Source: Proteiniphilum sp. UBA4977
GTDB lineage: Bacteria > Bacteroidota > Bacteroidia > Bacteroidales > Dysgonomonadaceae
NCBI GenBank assembly: GCA_002398565.1
Contig: DGZP01000095.1
Coordinates: 1 to 8,483, forward strand
Direction: 5' to 3'
Length of the DNA stretch: 8,483 bases
Within the stretch, counting starts at the first letter, position 1; every line of letters begins with the position of its first letter. The translations under genes were made by a program, and so were the position numbers. This document shows, piece after piece, positions 1 to 6,076 of the stretch. The notes beneath the pieces are model-generated. The model ran no database searches. It was not told the origin of the DNA and worked only from the letters and a program-made list of their open reading frames with translations.

Positions 1-562
1 ATGGTGTTAGTCCTGTTATTAATTTTGACATTATATAACCGCAAGTATATGGATCTGCCACGAAAAACGCGAGTGGAGATGTGTTCTCAACCACTGAATC
101 TACAAAAACATATGGAATCTTCAAGTATTCGAGTTGGCTAACAAGATAAATTGTTTCGTCTCTGAAAGTCGGGCCTATGATAACCGCATCCGCATCATAT
201 TTGCTTACTTCGTCAAAGGTTTTTCTACAGTCATATATGTCAAATTGATTGTAATAGAAAAATTTCACACTAATATCAACCCCTTCATATTTTTCTATTG
301 CCCTTTTTATTCCACTCTCCAGGGCGTCCCAGTATTCGCCCTCCGTAAATTGAGGAATGGTAATACAAAGTTTGTAAGTTTTTCTTAAAGCGAGTGCCGA
401 TACGTGAATATTCGGCTTATATTCCATCTTTTCAATGGCCTTTTCAATAGCAATCCGACTTGCTTCCGATACGCTCCCCCTGTTATAAAGCACGCGATCT
501 ACCGTGCCTACTGATACACCTGCAAGCTTTGCAATATCTTTTATTGTTATTCTTTTCGACAT
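1..562 (-). CDS. LacI-family transcriptional regulator, N-terminal part (runs off left edge)
   Basis: An open frame on the minus strand starts at the ATG at 562-560 and stays open for 187 codons to the window edge, so the C-terminus is missing. Residues 4-24 form the LacI helix-turn-helix (ITIKDIAKLAGVSVGTVDRV). The hinge region follows at about 50-61 (KPNIHVSALALRK), with Leu57 aligning with the minor-groove-intercalating Leu56 of E. coli LacI. From about residue 63 a periplasmic-binding-protein-like effector domain begins (KLCITIPQFTEGEYWDALESG, later DADAVIIGPT). The TVDRVL recognition helix, with Asp where most LacI proteins have Ser, is typical of a subgroup whose sensor resembles sugar-binding proteins; that subgroup assignment is from memory. 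It is divergent from the susC operon and shares an operator-like repeat with it, so it is probably the local sugar-responsive, autoregulated repressor. The effector is unknown. Family assignment is firm; role is inference. Confidence 0.93.
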   Translation of the reverse strand, partial: MSKRITIKDIAKLAGVSVGTVDRVLYNRGSVSEASRIAIEKAIEKMEYKPNIHVSALALRKTYKLCITIPQFTEGEYWDALESGIKRAIEKYEGVDISVKFFYYNQFDIYDCRKTFDEVSKYDADAVIIGPTFRDETIYLVSQLEYLKIPYVFVDSVVENTSPLAFFVADPYTCGYIMSKLITGLTP

Positions 563-604
563 ATACAATATTTATTGACGTGAAAATTAATAAATTTCTA
601 ATTA

Positions 605-635
605 CAAAGATATAAATTTTTAAATGTGTAGCAAC
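605..635 (-). promoter_or_regulatory. Putative Bacteroidota-type promoter of the LacI gene
   Basis: Read on the minus strand, TATCTTTG at 612-605 matches the Bacteroidota -7 consensus TAnnTTTG exactly. GTTG at 635-632 matches three of four bases of the -33 consensus TTTG. The spacer is 19 bp, within the usual range. A transcription start near 600 would leave a leader of about 35-40 nt before the ATG at 562. The -33 element lies inside the GTGTAGCAACAC operator-like site at 626-637, so a bound repressor would block this promoter. This is a consensus match only. Confidence 0.55.
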
Positions 636-637
636 AC
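626..637. promoter_or_regulatory. Operator-like near-palindrome, copy 1 (regulator-proximal)
   Basis: GTGTAGCAACAC is a 12-bp inverted repeat with one mismatched pair (GTGTa/gCAACAC compared with perfect GTGTTGCAACAC). It is followed by GGT, as in copy 2. It overlaps the -33 element of the putative promoter for the divergent LacI gene, about 64 bp upstream of that start codon. The position suggests negative autoregulation. The binding protein is inferred from proximity, not shown. Confidence 0.6.
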
Positions 638-788
638 GGTATGGATTTTATTGGTAAAATTGTATAATAACCTCTATCATTGCTTGATAGGTGTTTTTTA
701 TTTATTATTTTATAGATAAAGTGTGAATCATTAAGAAATAATAATATAAATTTAACCATAAAACAGGAGCTTATCTTTAAAAAACACA

Positions 789-796
789 TATCTTTG
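789..796 (+). promoter_or_regulatory. Candidate -7 element for the susC operon
   Basis: TATCTTTG fits TAnnTTTG exactly and points towards susC. No TTTG-like -33 element is found 19-21 bp upstream (roughly 762-770 reads AACAGGAGC), so the promoter call is weak. If it is used, transcription starts near 800 and the susC leader is about 375 nt. The strongest support is its contact with the operator-like palindrome at 796-807. Confidence 0.3.
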
Positions 797-807
797 TGTT
801 GCAACAC
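796..807. promoter_or_regulatory. Operator-like perfect palindrome, copy 2
   Basis: GTGTTGCAACAC is a perfect 12-bp palindrome, followed by GGTCC. It directly abuts a plus-strand TATCTTTG at 789-796, an exact match to the -7 consensus TAnnTTTG that shares its last G with the palindrome. A bound repressor would cover the start region of a promoter firing towards susC. Copy 3 lies 24 bp downstream in the same orientation. Confidence 0.65.
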
Positions 808-819
808 GGTCCTAATATT

Positions 820-831
820 GTGTAGCAACAC
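820..831. promoter_or_regulatory. Operator-like near-palindrome, copy 3
   Basis: GTGTAGCAACAC, identical to copy 1, is followed by GTTCC. It is preceded by TAATATTG at 813-820, which matches TAnnTTTG at all but one defined position and again shares the last G with the site. Centre-to-centre distance to copy 2 is 24 bp, about 2.3 helical turns. Two tandem sites on the susC side and one on the regulator side suggest cooperative or looping repression, with about 170 bp between copies 1 and 2. Confidence 0.6.
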
Positions 832-843
832 GTTCCTGATATA

Positions 844-1177
844 TAGGGTGTTAATGTGTATATCTATTCCCGGTGGTCTTGAATTCATGTATTAACGGAC
901 TGAATTTGATATTTATAAACAATGTTTTTTAATTATTCCATGAAGGTGTGATGGAATATTTGTGCAAAAGAGTAAAAAAAGAGATACCATATCATCCGGA
1001 AAGCTGTTCGATGTTCTGTTGAAGGAACAAAGAAATACTGATTTCAGAGTAAATACTTTCAGATCAGAAAGTCTGGCTTTCAACAATGTGCTATTCCTGC
1101 TGTATGTGTATCGTGTTGGATATTACTGTCTTTAGTGCTTGATGTCGTGATAATTTATTTATATAATCTCAAATAAT
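844..1177 (+). other. Long non-coding stretch / putative susC leader
   Basis: No convincing gene is present. The longest plus-strand ATG frame noticed is about 23 codons (951-1022), with no recognisable product. The stretch contains two overlapping inverted repeats that share one arm: ACTTTC 1055-1060 with GAAAGT 1067-1072, and GAAAG 1067-1071 with CTTTC 1077-1081. A single operator-like half-site CGTGTTG sits at 1112-1118. The last 30 bases before the susC ATG are very AT-rich (TAATTTATTTATATAATC), as is usual for translation starts in this phylum, and no Shine-Dalgarno motif is seen. Confidence 0.45.
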
Positions 1178-4168
1178 ATGAAAATTATTAAATGCTTCGA
1201 AAAACATTCTCTTGCCTATTTAAACGGGCTGTTGTGTAAAAAAGCACTTTTCGTGTTTTTTATTTTCACTATTTTCCTGATACCTTCGAAAGCTGCCGAT
1301 ACAGTAATCGTTTCCGGAACCGTAACTGATGCAACTACAGGTGAACCCTTAATTGGTGTTACAGTGGTTGTAAAAGGTACTAGCCAGGGAGTTGTTACGG
1401 ATGTAGATGGTAACTACAGGTTGTCGTTACCGTCAACTGACAACGAATTTTTACTTTTTTCCTATGTTGGCTATACAACAACGGAAAAATTATGGAAAGG
1501 CGAAACGGTGTTGAATGTTTCTCTTGCTCCTCAGCTTATTGGATTGGATGAGGTGGTGGTGGTAGGTTATGGCACACAGAAAAAAAGTGACATTACGGGT
1601 GCTGTGGCCTCTGTCTCGAAAGACAGGATAAACAATGGAGTGGCAACGGATGCTATTCAATATCTTCAGGGCGCTGTTGCAGGTCTGAACATCACACCTA
1701 CTCAAGCAGGAGCAAATCCGGAAAGTGGCGCTGTACTACTTATCCGTGGCAGGAACTCAATCAGCGCGAGCAACGACCCCCTGATTGTACTCGATGGAGT
1801 TACTTTTTATGGAAGCTTGTCGGATATCAATCCGAAGGACATTGAATCCATTGAAGTCTTGAAGGATGCATCGTCAAGTGCTATTTACGGTTCAAGAGCT
1901 TCAAATGGAGTAATCCTGATTCAAACCGTAAAGGGTGTGAAAGGGAAACCTACCATTCGTTATGATGCTTTTTATTCCATTCAATCGGTAGCAAATTTTC
2001 CACACTTAATGAATGGCGATGAATATCTGGATTTCAAGCAAGGCGCAGATGTTTCAGACGAAGAAAATCTTCCTTTGACAGATTCAGAGCAAGAAGTTTA
2101 CGACTCCGGAAGTTATAAGTCGTGGACCTGGAGAGATCTCATCATTCAAAATGGAAACAGTACACGCCATAACCTTTCGGTGTCCGGAGGAAACGACCGC
2201 ATCACTTACAATACAAGTTTTTCCTATTTAGGGACTACCGGTATTGTCTTAAATGATAAATATCAGCGCGGTACTTCCAGAATTAACCTGAAGTCTGATA
2301 TGAACAACTGGCTGACGTTGGGTACAAATGTAATGCTTTCTTATACCGATAATAGCGGAGCTACTCCTTCCTTTATCGATGTTTTCAATAAATCACCCCT
2401 GGCGGTTCCATTCAATCCGGATGGTTCAATAAACATTTACCCGATAGCCGACGAACCAAGAAAACTGAATCCGCTTGAACCTTTATTATACGATGATTTG
2501 AACAGAAGATATGCCATCTCTGCCAATAATTATATTAATATTGAACTTCCTTTTATAAAGGGATTCTCATACCAGCTGAATACGGGTGTACAATATTCAT
2601 CTACTGAAAAGAACTGGTATCACGGTCTTAATACCAATTTGGCCGATGATATAAAAGGAGAAAGCAGAACAAACAATGGAGCCGACCACTCCTATATTTT
2701 AGAAAATATTTTTTCCTACAAACGTGATTTTGCAAGACATAGCTTGTTCCTGACAGGATTATACAGTCTTGAAGAAAAAGAGAACAAGAACACAATTATC
2801 AGCGCAAGCGGTTTTTCAAATGATTTTCTCTCCTGGTATGGTGCCCCGCAGGCGAGTAAGTACACTCCGGATTATGAGTATAGTAAGACCGATTTGATAT
2901 CCCAAATGCTTCGCCTAAACTATAGTTATGACAGTCGTTATTTGTTTACAGGTACAGTGAGACGCGATGGTTATTCGGGATTCGGAGAGAAGAGGAAGTA
3001 TGGAGTTTTTCCGTCTGCTGCCATAGGCTGGAATATCGCAAACGAATCATTTTTCTCGAATGCAAAAGAAAGTGTGAACACGCTGAAATTACGTTTATCT
3101 TACGGGAAAAACGGGAATCAGGCCATTGTTCCTTACCAAACCCTGTCTCAGTTAGGTGCCGGAGACTATAATAGCTTGGGAGTACCTCAACCGGGATACA
3201 TCCCGATCACTCTTGGAACAGCCACGTTGGGGTGGGAAACAACGTATGCATTTAATGTCGGATTGGATTTTGGATTATTCAATTCAAGGATAACAGGAGA
3301 AATAAACGTCTATAACAACAATACGGAAGACTTACTCCTGAAACGTTCAATTTCTGCGGTTCATGGCGTGAATTACATTTTTCAAAACATCGGAAAAACC
3401 AACAACGAAGGGGTTGAATTTATGGTGAACGCCAATTTAATTCAAACAAGAGACTTTTCATGGTCTACAAATCTGAATATGAGCACTATTCACACCAAAA
3501 TAGTGGATTTGTACGGAGACGGTAAAGATGATGTCGCCAATAACTGGTTTATTGGGCAACCGATAATGGTAAATTACGACTATAAGTTCATTGGTGTATG
3601 GCAACAGTCAGATGAAATCCTGGCGGAACAGTACGGAGCGAAACCGGGCTATGCACGCTATGATGACTTTAATAAGGATGGTGTTTACGGACCGGCCGAC
3701 CGTCAGCTGATAGGTTCCCCTGAGCCAAGTTTCACATGGGGACTGACAAATAACTTCAAATACAATGATTTTAGCTTGTCATTTTTCATGTATGGAAAAA
3801 CAGGAGTATTAAAAGCCAATCCTTATAAAGACAGGACTTATTTGATTAAGCAGAATTATTGGACAGTCGACAATCCGACCAATGACTACTGGTCTAATGC
3901 AAGTCAGGCAAATAAATACCTTGGCAAAGGAAATTATCCGAGTGTCTATGAAAATGCTGACTTTGTAAGGGTAAAAGAGGTGACGTTGGCTTATTCAATT
4001 CCACGTAAAGCCTTGAATGTTATTAGACTGGAGAATGCTAAAGTGTACTTTACCGGTAAGAATTTATTTACTTTTACCAAGTGGGGGGCACTGGATCCGG
4101 AACTTGACAATCAAAGAGCTATTCCATTGCAACGGGAATACATTCTTGGTTTGAATTTATCATTCTAA
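1178..4168 (+). CDS. SusC/RagA-type TonB-dependent outer-membrane transporter
   Basis: This 996-aa protein imports oligosaccharides across the outer membrane using TonB energy, paired with the SusD lipoprotein. A signal peptide has a long positive N-region and a hydrophobic core at about 23-36 (ALFVFFIFTIFLIP), with likely cleavage near SKAA, residues 37-40. A carboxypeptidase-regulatory-like domain spans about 44-118 (SGTVTDATTGEPLIGVTVVV, later SYVGY). The TonB-box-like segment DEVVVVGYGT is at 124-133. The plug domain runs to about 252 and includes IRGRNSISASNDPLIVLDGV and YGSRASNGVILIQT. The rest is beta-barrel, ending REYILGLNLSF with the expected terminal Phe. Length is normal for the family. 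There is no N-terminal STN domain, so it is not a sigma/anti-sigma signalling transporter, consistent with control by the neighbouring LacI protein. The only in-frame Met near the N-terminus is the chosen start. Substrate cannot be read from sequence; the downstream lyase suggests a uronic-acid glycan. Confidence 0.97.
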   Translation: MKIIKCFEKHSLAYLNGLLCKKALFVFFIFTIFLIPSKAADTVIVSGTVTDATTGEPLIGVTVVVKGTSQGVVTDVDGNYRLSLPSTDNEFLLFSYVGYTTTEKLWKGETVLNVSLAPQLIGLDEVVVVGYGTQKKSDITGAVASVSKDRINNGVATDAIQYLQGAVAGLNITPTQAGANPESGAVLLIRGRNSISASNDPLIVLDGVTFYGSLSDINPKDIESIEVLKDASSSAIYGSRASNGVILIQTVKGVKGKPTIRYDAFYSIQSVANFPHLMNGDEYLDFKQGADVSDEENLPLTDSEQEVYDSGSYKSWTWRDLIIQNGNSTRHNLSVSGGNDRITYNTSFSYLGTTGIVLNDKYQRGTSRINLKSDMNNWLTLGTNVMLSYTDNSGATPSFIDVFNKSPLAVPFNPDGSINIYPIADEPRKLNPLEPLLYDDLNRRYAISANNYINIELPFIKGFSYQLNTGVQYSSTEKNWYHGLNTNLADDIKGESRTNNGADHSYILENIFSYKRDFARHSLFLTGLYSLEEKENKNTIISASGFSNDFLSWYGAPQASKYTPDYEYSKTDLISQMLRLNYSYDSRYLFTGTVRRDGYSGFGEKRKYGVFPSAAIGWNIANESFFSNAKESVNTLKLRLSYGKNGNQAIVPYQTLSQLGAGDYNSLGVPQPGYIPITLGTATLGWETTYAFNVGLDFGLFNSRITGEINVYNNNTEDLLLKRSISAVHGVNYIFQNIGKTNNEGVEFMVNANLIQTRDFSWSTNLNMSTIHTKIVDLYGDGKDDVANNWFIGQPIMVNYDYKFIGVWQQSDEILAEQYGAKPGYARYDDFNKDGVYGPADRQLIGSPEPSFTWGLTNNFKYNDFSLSFFMYGKTGVLKANPYKDRTYLIKQNYWTVDNPTNDYWSNASQANKYLGKGNYPSVYENADFVRVKEVTLAYSIPRKALNVIRLENAKVYFTGKNLFTFTKWGALDPELDNQRAIPLQREYILGLNLSF

Positions 4169-4278
4169 AAAAACTACTTAAACAGAATATAAAATGAAAC
4201 GAACATGAACATCATTACACCCAAGATGATGATTATCGTGAGTTCCATACACCATAATGTAATAAATGAAATAATCGT
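4169..4278 (+). other. susC-susD intergenic gap with a possible coupled mini-ORF
   Basis: The 110-bp gap is longer than is usual between susC and susD. A 25-codon frame, 4205-4282 (MNIITPKMMIIVSSIHHNV...), has a TGA that overlaps the susD ATG as ATGA. A 4-codon frame at 4194-4208 likewise overlaps the mini-ORF start. CATCAT (4210-4215) and ATGATG (4226-4231) could pair as a weak stem. No strong terminator (GC-rich stem plus T-run) is seen, so read-through from susC into susD is expected. Translation of the mini-ORF is unproven. Confidence 0.35.
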
Positions 4279-6063
4279 ATGAAAAAGATAAAAATAACAA
4301 CAGTGTTAGCAATTTTCCTGTTAATTGGCTTTTTGGGTAGTTGCTCAGATGATATGCTGGTAGAAAAACCTCCACATTTTATTACTGCGGATGTGCTTTA
4401 CACCAACGTAGACGGTTTTAATGCAGGAATTAATGGACTTTATTCATTGGTTCAGCAAGAAAGAAGCGGAATAAATTATACCGGAGGTTTTGGAAAAATT
4501 GACCTTTGTTCTCAAATTTATTTAGCAGGAACGGATAATGTAGCTACCGGAACTTCGGGAGGATTGACTACGCTTTTGGGTGACTGGACTAAAAGCACCT
4601 CAACCGATCCCAACCTGGACAAAATATTCTTATGGCTTTATAAGGCGGTCAGTGCTTCCAACCAAATTATTTCGCGTGCAGAAAATCCGGATGTGGATTG
4701 GGGAGTAGGCGAAAACAACAAAGAAAAAATTGTAGCAGAGGCACGGGCTATCCGCGCATGGGCTTACCGTCATCTAACCTATTTATGGGGCGATGTACCG
4801 TTAATGACAGAAGAAGTGTCGGGCGAAAATATTCAAACAGATCTCGTTCGCGAGAAAGTGTCGGTTATTCGGAAGTTGATGATCAATGATTTAAAGTATG
4901 CATCAGAAAATCTACCCTGGATTCCCGAAAAGGCCGGACATATCTCACGCGGTGCAGTTCAAACTTATTTGGCAGAAACCTACCTGGCTGTCGGAAAGCC
5001 AGACTCCGCATTATACTGGACTAATGAATGCATTAATAAGGGTCCATATAAGTTGATAACTTCACGGTATGGAGCTAATTCTGACAAACCGGGTGCTGCC
5101 TTTATGGATATGTTTCATCCGTCAAAAACCAATATTTCGGATGGAAATACCGAAGCGTTGTGGGTGCTGCAGTACGAACAAAATGTAGTGGGAGGAAGTG
5201 ATAATCTGATGCGTCATGAAACCACAAACAGGTATGATCAGGTTCAGTATTGTGGTAAAAAGGGATTTCTCACGTACACCGATGAAAGAGGTGGAAGAGG
5301 CTGGAGCAGACAGACATTGACCAAAAAAGGCTTGTTACTGTATTATTCATCAAGCGACAGTTTAAATAAAAGATTGGATCAAAGAGGATCGGAATATGCC
5401 ATTCGAAAATATTTTACAGTAGGAGCATTGGATGATTTTGCCGGAATCCAAAATCCTGCCACAAAACAACTTTGGAAAGCTGGCGATACAGTTTGGCTGG
5501 CTACACCTACTTCCAAAAAAAAGGTAACAAACCCTGGAGACAAATTTCAAAGTGGAGCGTATAATTTTAATTTATTGTCTGACAATACATCGAATGATAA
5601 CAACTGGCCTTACAGCTTGAAATTTGCATATTGTGACCCGGGTTTTCCAACCACCACCGAATCACATTCAGATCAGGTTTTTATGCGTCTCGCAGAAACT
5701 GTTTTACTACGTGCGGAAGCAAAAGGACGACTGAACAATCTGCAAGGAGCAGCCGATGATATTAATTTGCTTCGTGATCGCGCAAATGCAAAATTAGTTA
5801 CAATATCCGATTTAGGTACAGACCTGACTTCCTTCCTGGATTATATTTTGGATGAACGTTCACGGGAACTGCTTCTGGAGGAACAGCGCAGATATACGCT
5901 TTTAAGAATGGGAGGGGAGAAATTCTTCTTCAGAAGGGTACAGGAATTTAACAAGATAGATAAGAATATGACGCTTCGTGACACATTATTTGCCATTCCC
6001 CAAACAGTAATCGATGCCAATCTGAATTCTGTAATGCCTCAAAATCCAGGTTTTAATCAGTAA
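4279..6063 (+). CDS. SusD/RagB-family glycan-binding outer-membrane lipoprotein
   Basis: This 594-aa surface lipoprotein caps the SusC barrel and binds glycan before import. A lipoprotein signal ends in the lipobox LGSC with acylated Cys22. The following SDD is an acidic stretch of the kind linked to surface export of Bacteroidota lipoproteins. The N-terminal SusD-like region contains helical TPR-type segments, including AEARAIRAWAYRHLTYLWGDVPL (split about 153-175) and SRGAVQTYLAETYLAVGKPD (about 223-242). The C-terminal RagB/SusD domain has MRLAETVLLRAEAKGRLNN (469-487), INLLRDRANA (495-504), LDERSRELLLEEQRRYTLLR (524-543) and the family ending IPQTVIDANLNSVMPQNPGF (573-592). It is full length and undamaged. 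It lies between its SusC partner and, 13 bp downstream, the lyase fusion, so the three are probably co-transcribed. Ligand specificity cannot be assigned; the Trp/Tyr-rich middle (about 100-350) is the likely binding region. Confidence 0.96.
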   Translation: MKKIKITTVLAIFLLIGFLGSCSDDMLVEKPPHFITADVLYTNVDGFNAGINGLYSLVQQERSGINYTGGFGKIDLCSQIYLAGTDNVATGTSGGLTTLLGDWTKSTSTDPNLDKIFLWLYKAVSASNQIISRAENPDVDWGVGENNKEKIVAEARAIRAWAYRHLTYLWGDVPLMTEEVSGENIQTDLVREKVSVIRKLMINDLKYASENLPWIPEKAGHISRGAVQTYLAETYLAVGKPDSALYWTNECINKGPYKLITSRYGANSDKPGAAFMDMFHPSKTNISDGNTEALWVLQYEQNVVGGSDNLMRHETTNRYDQVQYCGKKGFLTYTDERGGRGWSRQTLTKKGLLLYYSSSDSLNKRLDQRGSEYAIRKYFTVGALDDFAGIQNPATKQLWKAGDTVWLATPTSKKKVTNPGDKFQSGAYNFNLLSDNTSNDNNWPYSLKFAYCDPGFPTTTESHSDQVFMRLAETVLLRAEAKGRLNNLQGAADDINLLRDRANAKLVTISDLGTDLTSFLDYILDERSRELLLEEQRRYTLLRMGGEKFFFRRVQEFNKIDKNMTLRDTLFAIPQTVIDANLNSVMPQNPGFNQ

Positions 6064-6076
6064 AAAAGACCATTAA

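Larger units (their letters stand above)
796..843 (+). repeat. Imperfect 24-bp tandem repeat, two units
   Basis: Unit 1 (796-819) and unit 2 (820-843) align without gaps at 20 of 24 positions. Each begins with the GTGTWGCAAC core and continues CACGKTCCTRATAT. The similarity extends beyond the 12-bp palindrome, so the pair looks like a local duplication of an operator plus flank. The copy at 626 shares only the palindrome and the following GGT. Confidence 0.75.

Noticed and set aside
134..388. 84-codon plus-strand open frame
   Set aside because: It is the complement of the LacI-family coding sequence, which shows clear helix-turn-helix and effector-domain motifs on the minus strand.
626..831. 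The repeated GTGTWGCAACAC as a CRISPR array or insertion-sequence ends
   Set aside because: There are only three copies, short and palindromic, with unequal spacing (170 and 24 bp). There is no transposase and no spacer-like regularity. Promoter overlap favours operators.
598..888. 96-codon minus-strand open frame in the divergent intergenic region
   Set aside because: It covers all three operator-like repeats and the putative promoters, has a low-complexity AT-driven composition, and resembles no protein family.
951..1022. 23-codon plus-strand frame in the susC leader as a leader peptide or gene remnant
   Set aside because: The peptide has no recognisable family, and continuing past the stop gives nothing identifiable.
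1112..1118. CGTGTTG half-site as a fourth operator
   Set aside because: Only one half matches; the other half (GATATTA) lacks symmetry, so a chance match is likely.
5515..5522. Eight-A run in susD as a programmed slippage or phase-variation site
   Set aside because: The frame is intact on both sides, and such runs are expected from consecutive Lys codons in AT-rich DNA.
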